From Methanosarcinaceae archaeon (GTDB lineage: Archaea > Halobacteriota > Methanosarcinia > Methanosarcinales > Methanosarcinaceae), in contig JAUVET010000025.1 of assembly GCA_030594665.1 (NCBI GenBank), positions 1 through 10,952 of the forward strand: a DNA stretch of 10,952 nucleotides. The letters are read 5' to 3'. Position 1 is the first letter of the stretch. Every line of letters starts with the position of its first letter. The notes beneath the pieces are model-generated. The model had not been told where the DNA came from. It saw nothing but the letters and a program-made list of their open reading frames with translations, and made no database searches. This document shows, piece by piece, positions 1 through 5,436 of the stretch. Both the position numbers and the translations under genes were made by a program.

Positions 1-99
1 ATAACTGGATCATGATGCAGTGTCATGCGTATACTGTATGAAATATTTATAGTCGCTTGCATTGCAAAAAGTATTGTTAACAACATAAAATAAATATTC

Positions 100-124
100 G
101 ATGCTCTTTATATAGTTGAGCATC
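100..124 (-). terminator. Hairpin with TATA-like loop; possible minus-strand terminator
   Basis: GATGCTC (100-106) and GAGCATC (118-124) form a perfect 7-bp inverted repeat around an 11-base loop. On the minus strand it starts two bases after the stop codon of the 127-300 ORF and is followed by a T-rich stretch, as in a transcription terminator. The loop also contains TTTATATA (107-114), so on the plus strand the same element could be a TATA box framed by a dyad. The sequence does not decide between the two readings. Confidence 0.35.
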
Positions 125-126
125 AT

Positions 127-300
127 TCAGAAATCTCTATAGTTACTAATAGCGATTAGCGTTTGCATTGATAATGCTGTAACCTGACGCACTAACTCCG
201 GTGTATCATCCTGTTGGTAATCACCGCTGTCCGCACCAGTTTCCCTCGTGCCAGGCTTTATTGCATTATCAAATGTACCGCGTTGAGGTTGTCTATACAA
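127..300 (-). CDS. Possible small ORF or gene remnant, 57 codons
   Basis: A minus-strand frame runs from a TTG codon (298-300), directly after an in-frame TGA, to a TGA at 127-129. The product begins LYRQPQRGTFDNAI, has a polar middle (RETGADSGDYQQDD), and ends in a helix-like tail (TPELVRQVTALSMQ, then ISNYRDF). That composition looks more like protein than random sequence. There is no ribosome binding site and no ATG near the start. A second short minus-strand frame just upstream reads MWHEPFCDCIDNLNAV and overlaps the beginning of this one, so a frameshifted remnant of a longer gene is as likely as an intact small gene. The product matches no family I recognise. A hairpin immediately past the stop is the main support for transcription. 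Confidence 0.22.
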   Translation of the reverse strand: MYRQPQRGTFDNAIKPGTRETGADSGDYQQDDTPELVRQVTALSMQTLIAISNYRDF

Positions 301-354
301 TCACAGAAAGGCTCGTGCCACATCTCATGCAAGGACCTTACAACACGCTAATTA

Positions 355-362
355 TTTAAATA
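355..362 (+). promoter_or_regulatory. TATA box for the 404 gene
   Basis: TTTAAATA is a near-consensus archaeal TATA box. A start site about 25 bases downstream would fall near 384 and leave a leader of about 20 bases before the ATG at 404. Confidence 0.5.
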
Positions 363-403
363 TGAGCATTAGAATATAAACATGTCGCATCACGCGAAAA
401 ACG

Positions 404-820
404 ATGGGCAATGTCATAGACATCTTTTTTTGTGAACAAACGTATCAACACACCATGAACGCTAACCGCCGCAGCACGGTAAGGTCCGATAATTCATCGA
501 CTTATGAGATACGACTTGCAAGACCTTGTGTCGATGAACCCGGGAAATATATCGCTGAATCACAGTATTCAAACTCTTTTTTGATGGATGCGCTTTGCAA
601 CATATTGCAAAGCAATCTTGAGAAAGGAAATATTTTAAAACTCAAGTGTTCTGAAAGATTAGGCGTTGCAAGATTTGAGCTGGATGGTAAAACCATCCTA
701 CTATACCGTACCGGTAGGATCGATATTCGGAGAACCACAGATATTGCAAATGCAGGACTCGTTATGGAAAAAATAGAAAAGATGGTAAAAAGTGCTTTTA
801 ACGATACTGCCTGCGATTGA
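404..820 (+). CDS. Conserved-looking hypothetical protein, 138 aa
   Basis: I cannot name this small, probably cytosolic protein; no signal peptide or membrane helix is visible. The most structured part is residues 88-127, where GVARFELDGKTILLYRTGRI reads as a beta hairpin, followed by DIRR and a C-terminal helix (VMEKIEKMVKSAF). An earlier stretch, ARPCVDEPGKYIAES (39-53), loosely recalls the start of an uncharacterised domain attached to some archaeal iron-sulfur proteins. No cysteine cluster is present and I would not assign a function from this. The ATG at 404 fits a TATA box at 355-362 but has no clear ribosome binding site. ATG at residue 18 is an alternative start, because the first 17 residues look less structured. 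The 3' end overlaps the convergent 107-aa gene by 23 bases. Confidence 0.6.
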   Translation: MGNVIDIFFCEQTYQHTMNANRRSTVRSDNSSTYEIRLARPCVDEPGKYIAESQYSNSFLMDALCNILQSNLEKGNILKLKCSERLGVARFELDGKTILLYRTGRIDIRRTTDIANAGLVMEKIEKMVKSAFNDTACD

Positions 821-1121
821 ACTGTTCTATACTATCATCTAGCCTGCTTACGACCGTATTTAGTCTCTTAGCCGTGTTATCTTCAACACTTTGGATATTG
901 ATGCGCAGTGCGCGTTCCTTTGTGTCGATCATCTTATCAATTTTGCGAAGCCTTATGTCCACTGACAGGATCATAGCAGCCAGTGCTCCGATCATAACCA
1001 TTGCAGATAATATGATAAGTGAATTTGCAGGGCTGTACCTAAACCTTCCAAGCCATTCATATGTTAACACAAAAGATGATATCACCATTACAAATGAAAA
1101 AATTATGTCACGCGTTTCCAT
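798..1121 (-). CDS. Small membrane protein with coiled-coil tail, 107 aa
   Basis: Two hydrophobic helices are visible, at about residues 5-23 (IIFSFVMVISSFVLTYEWL) and 33-55 (NSLIILSAMVMIGALAAMIL). A long charged helix follows (56-105) with heptad-like spacing, including RLRKIDKMIDTKERALRI and RLNTVVSRLDDSIEQF. The likely topology is two membrane helices with a cytoplasmic coiled coil, suited to self-association or partner binding. The family is not one I recognise. The ATG at 1119-1121 follows a purine-rich AGAGGGAAG (1126-1134 on the opposite strand), a fair ribosome binding site. The gene runs tail to tail into the 404-820 gene and overlaps it by 23 bases. The antiparallel plus-strand frame over this gene is taken to be a shadow, because the minus-strand product has a coherent two-helix plus coiled-coil design. 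Confidence 0.65.
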   Translation of the reverse strand: METRDIIFSFVMVISSFVLTYEWLGRFRYSPANSLIILSAMVMIGALAAMILSVDIRLRKIDKMIDTKERALRINIQSVEDNTAKRLNTVVSRLDDSIEQFNRRQYR

Positions 1122-1144
1122 TATCTTCCCTCTTGTAAGCCTTA

Positions 1145-1160
1145 TTTTATAATTATAAAA
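1145..1160 (-). promoter_or_regulatory. 16-bp perfect AT palindrome in the promoter region
   Basis: TTTTATAATTATAAAA is its own reverse complement and contains a TATA-like core. It lies 24-39 bases upstream of the ATG of the 107-aa gene and may be its promoter, or a regulator site over it. A second TATA-like run just upstream (AAAATATGGG on the minus strand, about 1162-1171) would leave the ribosome binding site inside the transcript, so which one is used is open. A further 12-bp perfect palindrome, AATAGTACTATT, is at 1185-1196. Confidence 0.35.
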
Positions 1161-1241
1161 CCCATATTTTGCTTTCTATTAATCAATAGTACTATTTCAA
1201 ACATACTATAAAAATTGATATGCTTTTTTTCGTTTATTTTC

Positions 1242-2693
1242 TCACACCACGATCAAAAAAATCCAAATTGGGATGTGCAATATTGTATATTCCCCAAATT
1301 CCTCTTTCTTGAATATATCTTTAGTTACCACAATCCCAACATTGGGATTGCCAATTAGATCATATTTGCCCATAAACTCGACCAATCCCCTCACATCACT
1401 GCCTGCGGATTGATTCCTATACTTAACTTCTACGGGAATAACCATCTTTGAATCATCATAAACAAAATCAACTTCGTACCTGTTCTTCCAGTACCTGGGA
1501 CTAAAAAATGATCTTAAACCCATTCCTCTTTTGATCAAATGCCATGCCACAATATTTTCAGCCGATCTTGCATCATCTTTGTCGAGTGTCAGGGCTCTTC
1601 GCAATCCCTCTTCCCAGAAATAGAGTTTTTTTGGTCGCTTCTCAACCGCTTTTTTTGATGGTGCATACACATCTGCTACAAACACCATCATTGAACTTTG
1701 TAGGTAGTACAAGTACAGTTTCAATGTTTCCCGATTAACACCCAGCCTCTCGGAAAGACCTTTGTAAGTGAACCTTTCGGTAGAAAATACTGCAATGTCC
1801 CGAACAAGTTTTTCAAGAAGAAGCGGGTCTTTCACTTTAAATACACTAACAATATCTTTGAAAAGTATAAGTGCAAAATAATCTTCCACGATCGTTCTAT
1901 GCCACATATCCATATCTTTTATCTTGAACCATTCCGGATATCCCCCGGTGTTGAAATATTGATTAAGTAGATGGACGATATCATTTTTATGGGCAAGAGC
2001 ATTGTGATATGCTTTTTCGATATCTCCAAAATCACACAGGTTCTGTGATTGTGATGCGATCTCATCGATCGGTATATCGTTGAATTTCAGGAATTCCCGA
2101 AATGTTAATGGAAATACGTCTATGAACGTGATGCGTCCTGCCAAACTTTCAGACGCATCCGAATATAGAAGGGGTTTGGATGAACCTGATATGATGAATT
2201 TACATTCTGCATGAGCATCTATGTAATACTTTAATTGCAACTGCCAATCTTTCTGGACGTGGATCTCATCCAGTAAGAAGTACACTTTTTCTTTCGACGG
2301 GTCTATACCTGTCAGTTCGTGATAGATGTTCAGTATGTCGTGAATGCTGTCAAATTTTCCGATGAGATCATCGATCTTTACATATACGATCTTTTTGGCA
2401 TCTGAATCGGTTGGGTTTAAGTTTGAATTTGAATTTGAGTTTAAGTTTGATTTTTGACTTCGATTTAGACTTAAACTTAGATTTAAAAGATGATCTATAT
2501 ACTGATAAAGAACAGTGGTCTTACCACTTCGTCTGATTCCTGTTAAACATATAATTCTCTCAAGTTTATTTAAATACTGTATCTTCCCAAGATATTCCTG
2601 TCTTATGTTACCTTTATCTACTGGATTAACGCTTCCTGTTTTCCACCAGTAGTTTCTTTTTTGCAAGTAAGTAATTATAAATTCTTTGTCCAT
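1242..2693 (-). CDS. AAA-type ATPase with DUF4143-like C-terminus, 483 aa
   Basis: This is one of the large archaeal/bacterial family of single-chain ATPases (AAA_14 plus DUF4143) whose cellular role is mostly unknown. Visible motifs are Walker A GIRRSGKTT (52-60), Walker B VYFLLDEIH (137-145), a sensor-like IISGSSKPLL (167-176), and SLAGRI followed by FPLTFREFL (183-202), typical of the family. A winged-helix-like stretch follows (about 306-334, KGLSERLGVNRETLKLYL). The C-terminal domain has a PD-(D/E)XK-like pattern: YEVDF with E407 and D409, then PVEVKY with E422 and K424. That layout suggests a nuclease-like fold, but cleavage is not shown. Residues 71-93 are a low-complexity Ser/Asn/Leu insert. 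An in-frame TTG at 2705 would add four residues. ATG at 2693 is chosen because a TATA box centred 28 bases upstream predicts a leaderless transcript starting almost at this codon. Confidence 0.9.
   Translation of the reverse strand: MDKEFIITYLQKRNYWWKTGSVNPVDKGNIRQEYLGKIQYLNKLERIICLTGIRRSGKTTVLYQYIDHLLNLSLSLNRSQKSNLNSNSNSNLNPTDSDAKKIVYVKIDDLIGKFDSIHDILNIYHELTGIDPSKEKVYFLLDEIHVQKDWQLQLKYYIDAHAECKFIISGSSKPLLYSDASESLAGRITFIDVFPLTFREFLKFNDIPIDEIASQSQNLCDFGDIEKAYHNALAHKNDIVHLLNQYFNTGGYPEWFKIKDMDMWHRTIVEDYFALILFKDIVSVFKVKDPLLLEKLVRDIAVFSTERFTYKGLSERLGVNRETLKLYLYYLQSSMMVFVADVYAPSKKAVEKRPKKLYFWEEGLRRALTLDKDDARSAENIVAWHLIKRGMGLRSFFSPRYWKNRYEVDFVYDDSKMVIPVEVKYRNQSAGSDVRGLVEFMGKYDLIGNPNVGIVVTKDIFKKEEFGEYTILHIPIWIFLIVV
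2415..2483 (-). repeat. In-frame hexanucleotide repeat tract in the ATPase gene
   Basis: Six units of a period-6 pattern, TTTRAR on the plus strand, run at 2416-2451 (TTTAAG, TTTGAA, TTTGAA, TTTGAG, TTTAAG, TTTGAT). A more degraded period-6 stretch continues to about 2483. On the coding strand they encode alternating Ser-Asn and Leu-Asn pairs at residues 71-93, between the helix after Walker A and the next beta strand. The length is a multiple of three, so copy-number change would not break the frame. Confidence 0.75.
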
Positions 2694-2696
2694 ATG

Positions 2697-2742
2697 CAAA
2701 TACAATGCGCAAGAATAATATAAATGTTGCGTATTGTATTTG
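2697..2742. promoter_or_regulatory. 16-bp inverted repeat enclosing the ATPase TATA box
   Basis: The left arm CAAATACAATGCGCAA (2697-2712) and right arm TTGCGTATTGTATTTG (2727-2742) are reverse complements at 15 of 16 positions. The 14-base spacer holds the TATA box of the minus-strand ATPase gene. AAATGTTGC at 2722-2730 recurs at 2755-2763, followed by a related TTGTATTG. TTTGTA/TACAAA (2739-2744, 2752-2757) makes a further dyad. The arrangement fits operator half-sites that would control TBP/TFB access, possibly for both divergent genes. Confidence 0.55.
2716..2725 (-). promoter_or_regulatory. TATA box for the ATPase gene
   Basis: On the minus strand this reads ATTTATATTA. Its centre is 28 bases upstream of the ATG at 2693. 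Because no ribosome binding site lies between, transcription probably begins at or next to the start codon (leaderless). Confidence 0.5.
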
Positions 2743-2775
2743 TATTAATACTACAAATGTTGCTGGTTGTATTGT

Positions 2776-2784
2776 TTTATAATA
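2776..2784 (+). promoter_or_regulatory. TATA-like box for the first pilin-like gene
   Basis: TTTATAATA lies 51-59 bases upstream of the ATG at 2835. A start near 2805 would leave a leader of about 30 bases that includes the GGAGGT ribosome binding site. TTTATATA at 2819-2826 is too close to the ATG to be its TATA box. Confidence 0.4.
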
Positions 2785-2826
2785 CCAAACTTTTGGACAG
2801 CATCTTCAAATGGTGCTATTTATATA

Positions 2827-2832
2827 GGAGGT
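2827..2832 (+). promoter_or_regulatory. Strong, closely spaced ribosome binding site
   Basis: GGAGGT ends only two bases before the ATG at 2835, closer than usual. No other in-frame ATG occurs before residue 35, inside the membrane helix, so this start is kept. The GTG at residue 10 or 11 is a weak alternative. Confidence 0.65.
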
Positions 2833-2834
2833 AA

Positions 2835-3353
2835 ATGTATACAAACAAAAATGATAATTTGGTGGTATCAATTCAAAATAATAAAAACATATTTCAAAAC
2901 GATTCAGCGATAGAACTTCCGATCAACATCGTTGTAATGCTTGTAGTGGGAATGGTGGCTCTGGCTGCGCTTATTGCAATTATTCCGCCGCCGACCAAAA
3001 ATATGTCAGTGAACATTGACAAATCCGGGATACAGGGTGATTCGCTTAAATCCGGTAATACGATCATTGTGGATGCAACAACAGCAATAAATTCGTTTAT
3101 TGTTGAAGTCAAGATAACTGCAACTGACCCTGACGGAAATCCTGTTAGGAATGCAAACGTATTTCTGCGCGGGCTTGGTGGTGTTGCAACGAACACGACC
3201 GATATCAATGGAGTTGCTTTACTCATTACAGATACTGCAGAGGTCAAACTCGGTGCAAACCAGAACGAAGGCACAATGGATCTTACAATTACAGCAAACG
3301 GATTCTACGACTACGATAAGACAGATGCTGTGATGATCGTAAAAACTAGGTAA
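2835..3353 (+). CDS. Pilin-like, membrane-anchored beta-domain protein, 172 aa (first of a tandem pair)
   Basis: After a polar N-terminal stretch, SAIELPINIVVMLVVGMVAL begins a single hydrophobic helix (about residues 29-50). The ELP/GLP-then-hydrophobic pattern resembles archaeal type IV pilin-like (class III) signal sequences. A similar N-terminus occurs on short haloarchaeal secreted proteins with a carboxypeptidase-regulatory-like domain. The rest is extracellular and beta-rich: VEVKITATDPDGNPVRNANV (90-109) followed by TTDINGVALL (121-130) is the typical strand-turn pattern of such Ig-like domains. The C-terminus ends LGANQNEGTMDLTITANGFY. The next gene has the same design and matching C-terminal pattern, so the two are paralogues. 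Whether it is processed and assembled into a filament, or stays a membrane-tethered surface protein, cannot be told from sequence. No prepilin peptidase or assembly ATPase is in the window. Confidence 0.75.
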   Translation: MYTNKNDNLVVSIQNNKNIFQNDSAIELPINIVVMLVVGMVALAALIAIIPPPTKNMSVNIDKSGIQGDSLKSGNTIIVDATTAINSFIVEVKITATDPDGNPVRNANVFLRGLGGVATNTTDINGVALLITDTAEVKLGANQNEGTMDLTITANGFYDYDKTDAVMIVKTR

Positions 3354-3362
3354 CCTATACCG

Positions 3363-3377
3363 TTTCTTTTTCTTTTT
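3363..3377 (+). terminator. T-rich tract between the tandem genes
   Basis: TTTCTTTTTCTTTTT follows the stop codon at 3353 by nine bases. Oligo-T runs without a hairpin are enough to terminate transcription in many archaea, so this may end or attenuate the first transcript before the second gene. Confidence 0.45.
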
Positions 3378-3381
3378 AACA

Positions 3382-3828
3382 ATGCTTCTCAAATGCCTGC
3401 TGCGAGATGAGCGGGGTTCGGTCGGACTCCCGATGCGAATGGTAGTTCTAACGATCATAGGGCTAATCGGATTTGCCGCGATAGTTGGAAGCATATCAAA
3501 CGCACCTGCAGCACCACGACCAATGTATGCGGTGGCGAATATAAGTTCATTTGCGCTGCCGGGCGGCAGCGGGGATACGCCGCCGTTATTGATAAGCGTT
3601 TTTGACAATGATGAGAATCCAATCAGCAGTGCGAACGTTGTTGTTTGGGGACCGTCGCATTCCGTAGCTAACGGTGATGTTACAGACCACAGCGGTGAGG
3701 TTGTGATACAAATAGCAAATGTCTCGCTGCCGGTTGGAAAACAGGAAGGCTACATATCGATCAAGGTGATGGCTGACGGATATCTGGACTACTCGGACAG
3801 GTATCTCGTAAAAGTATTAAAAACCTAA
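3382..3828 (+). CDS. Pilin-like, membrane-anchored beta-domain protein, 148 aa (second of a tandem pair)
   Basis: The N-terminus, LRDERGSVGLPMRMVVLTII (residues 7-26), is a clearer version of the archaeal pilin-like signal: charged DER, then GLP, then a helix to about residue 39. The exterior part has LLISVFDNDENPISSANVVV (69-88) and a C-terminus LPVGKQEGYISIKVMADGYL. These align with ITATDPDGNPVRNANV and LGANQNEGTMDLTITANGFY in the preceding gene, showing common ancestry by tandem duplication. A Pro/Ala-rich linker follows the helix (APAAPRP). There is no ribosome binding site or good TATA box before the ATG at 3382, so it is probably translated from the upstream transcript or leaderless. 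The stop codon overlaps that of the convergent coiled-coil gene by 4 bases. The role is unknown beyond cell-surface location. Confidence 0.75.
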   Translation: MLLKCLLRDERGSVGLPMRMVVLTIIGLIGFAAIVGSISNAPAAPRPMYAVANISSFALPGGSGDTPPLLISVFDNDENPISSANVVVWGPSHSVANGDVTDHSGEVVIQIANVSLPVGKQEGYISIKVMADGYLDYSDRYLVKVLKT

Positions 3829-4361
3829 TTCACGGTTTTGTTTGCCAGATAGAATTTTGCAAGAACGGCTGCAGCCAATACTCCGGCAATGCCGAAGGAG
3901 AAGTATGGCGACCTGATAATATCCCACCTGTCTGCAAAAATGAGGGTTCCTGTAACCAGCAGAACGCCTGCACCGACCACACCTGACAGTTCTACAGGTA
4001 CTTTTATCGAACCGATCGTGATCTTGTTCTGGTTCTCCACTCTCTCAAGCCGGCTGTCGAGTTGCAGGGCACTCTCCGACAGTTTGTCCATGTCCGCGCG
4101 CAGGGAGTCCTGTAGCAGTTCTTTGACGTTATCGATATCTGTTTTAAGACTGCCAAACCCTTCTACAAGTCCGGATAGTTCTGTGCGTGTCTGTTGTAAC
4201 AATTTTTCCGTGTTATCGAACGAGTCGCCGACCAGATCATCAGGCGGAACTTCAATGGAAAGTCTGCGCTCAACCGCCCGCAAGCGTCTCTCAAGGCTTC
4301 GCACACCCTGGTCAAAGGATTCTATGCGACCATGCATGTCGTCTTTAATTTCATCATTCAT
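3825..4361 (-). CDS. Coiled-coil protein with two C-terminal membrane helices, 178 aa
   Basis: Residues 1-115 are almost entirely charged helix with heptad-like repeats, such as SLERRLRAVERRLS (22-35), TEKLLQQTRTELSGL and LDSRLERVENQ. A proline break lies near residue 39. Two hydrophobic helices follow, at about 124-143 (ELSGVVGAGVLLVTGTLIF) and 153-172 (YFSFGIAGVLAAAVLAKFYL). The probable topology is a cytoplasmic coiled coil anchored at its C-terminus. The RLRAVERRL stretch resembles short coiled-coil proteins found near archaeal pilus-type genes, but that is only suggestive. The ATG at 4359-4361 has a degenerate GGATGGAT upstream. Its position tail to tail with the pilin-like pair, with a 4-base stop overlap, may be chance or may mark a surface-protein module. 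The 107-aa protein at 798-1121 has the same parts in reverse order. Confidence 0.75.
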   Translation of the reverse strand: MNDEIKDDMHGRIESFDQGVRSLERRLRAVERRLSIEVPPDDLVGDSFDNTEKLLQQTRTELSGLVEGFGSLKTDIDNVKELLQDSLRADMDKLSESALQLDSRLERVENQNKITIGSIKVPVELSGVVGAGVLLVTGTLIFADRWDIIRSPYFSFGIAGVLAAAVLAKFYLANKTVN

Positions 4362-4689
4362 TTTTTATCCATCCGATATTCTCTCAATTATCAGTATCAT
4401 CGATTGTTCAGGTCCACTAATAACAAAGAACATATCGCATTATACTATAAATTATAGGCTGTCCAACAATTCAAAATCTCAGGAAAAGGATAGTCAAAAG
4501 ATGGTTAAATATAGCTTTAAGTCAAACGTTGCGACGATACACCCAACCGCATCAGAGCTGCGGAGTATAGTGATCAAAATAAATTGGAATGCGTTTTTTC
4601 GTTATTGTTACCTTTACTTCTAAAAGATGAATAATTATAATTAGTTGAACTTCAAACTGGACATCAACTCATAAAAGTCGTAAAGAGAT
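4362..4689. other. Intergenic region without a supported gene
   Basis: This 328-base stretch separates two minus-strand units. It carries AT-rich promoter-like sequence, a T-run (about 4594-4599) and a 12-bp palindrome TAATTATAATTA (4632-4643), a motif that recurs near 10912. A 40-codon plus-strand ORF at 4501-4623 has no good ribosome binding site or coding character, so I do not call it. No structured RNA is evident. Confidence 0.5.
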
Positions 4690-5424
4690 TTAATTCCAGT
4701 TGGCACAGTTCCAAAATCCAGTTATCGATTTTATTATTTTTGTGGAAAACGGTGAGCTTAAAACAATATCTAAAAACGCTGTTTCATCTGTCAGTTTATC
4801 AATTATATTTGCATTGGATAATAATTCAATGAAAATATTTGCAATCTCAGTTGGTAGCATAAAGAATTCTGTGAAAACAGTTTTTTGCTCATTCCACTTT
4901 TCATCATCATTTATCCCATGTGACTTATATTCAGGATCATTTTTTAATACATCGATGTTAGAATCACTATCGAGTGCTTGCACTGTTTTTTCAAATGCGG
5001 ATTCATCATCAAAAATTGCACTGAGATATTCTATACTTGTTCCATTATGATATCGCACAGGCATGCTTATAAAAGGATATAAATTTACTCCTTTAACTCT
5101 GGCCATTATTCTAGTAGCACCAGTAGAATAACCCTTATCATTAATTTCGATGTCATAAATCGCATTTTTATTGATTTCATCCGGCTGTTTTAATATCTTA
5201 AACCCTTCTACGGACTCATGGATCCGAATCGATTCTATGATTGATTTTGAAACAATTATGATATCATCAGAGCTGGATTTTTCAATTTTCACCTGTACCA
5301 GCACTTTATATTTAGTTGGCAATACCTGATACAATGCTACATCCAATTGAATATCAGGATGTTTTTTACATATATCAGAAGCCCAACAATTGTTATGTGC
5401 TATTGGTATAATTCCAACCCTCAC
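4690..5424 (-). CDS. HTH-less partner of the HTH_10 regulator, 244 aa
   Basis: The N-terminal half resembles the sensor-like domain of bacterio-opsin-activator-type regulators. Residues 10-46 (HNNCWASDICKKHPD through VLVQVKI) line up with residues 37-72 of the upstream gene's product, starting with HNNC against HDDC. A domain with IMARVKGVNLYPFISMPVRY (107-124) follows, then an acidic segment. The C-terminal part (FFMLPTEIANIFIELLSNAN to GFWNCANWN) has helices but shows neither the HTH_10 signature nor another DNA-binding motif I recognise. It starts with GTG at 5422-5424. The ribosome binding site GGAG lies in the end of the upstream gene and the intergenic gap is 11 bases, so the two are almost certainly cotranscribed and probably translationally coupled. 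A role as partner or modulator of the upstream regulator is inference. The product is cytosolic. Confidence 0.75.
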   Translation of the reverse strand: MRVGIIPIAHNNCWASDICKKHPDIQLDVALYQVLPTKYKVLVQVKIEKSSSDDIIIVSKSIIESIRIHESVEGFKILKQPDEINKNAIYDIEINDKGYSTGATRIMARVKGVNLYPFISMPVRYHNGTSIEYLSAIFDDESAFEKTVQALDSDSNIDVLKNDPEYKSHGINDDEKWNEQKTVFTEFFMLPTEIANIFIELLSNANIIDKLTDETAFLDIVLSSPFSTKIIKSITGFWNCANWN

Positions 5425-5432
5425 TTAAACAA

Positions 5433-5436
5433 CTCC
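5433..5436 (-). promoter_or_regulatory. Ribosome binding site overlapping the upstream stop codon
   Basis: On the minus strand TAGGAG contains the TAG stop of the HTH_10 gene (5436-5438) and the GGAG core (5433-5436). The GTG start follows after 8 bases, typical spacing. This supports GTG rather than a later ATG as start and suggests translational coupling. Confidence 0.6.

Larger units (their letters stand above)
1..403. other. Leading region without a firm gene
   Basis: No ORF of convincing length or recognisable family lies here. The first about 125 bases are AT-rich. Positions 130-350 are visibly richer in G and C, more like coding or decayed coding sequence than a plain intergenic spacer. 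A possible 57-codon minus-strand ORF and a hairpin just beyond its stop are listed separately. I see no tRNA or rRNA, and nothing I could assign to SRP or RNase P RNA. Confidence 0.5.

Noticed and set aside
130..350. GC-richer stretch considered as a structured RNA gene (RNase P or SRP RNA)
   Set aside because: I could not find the conserved core motifs of either RNA, and protein-like minus-strand frames explain the composition at least as well.
817..1152. 111-codon plus-strand ORF opposite the small membrane protein
   Set aside because: Its hydrophobic character mirrors the minus-strand helices. The minus strand has the better ribosome binding site and the more coherent protein design.
1185..1196. 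12-bp perfect palindrome AATAGTACTATT
   Set aside because: Short AT-rich palindromes are frequent in this sequence. It is noted in the neighbouring promoter entry but not treated as a separate site.
3889..4623. 244-codon plus-strand ORF over the coiled-coil gene
   Set aside because: It is Ser/Arg-rich antisense of a gene with clear coiled coil and membrane helices, and its codon content looks like a shadow frame.
4501..4623. 40-codon plus-strand ORF in the intergenic region (MVKYSFKSNVATIHP...)
   Set aside because: There is no convincing ribosome binding site, no motif and no supporting promoter. It is the tail of the longer shadow frame.
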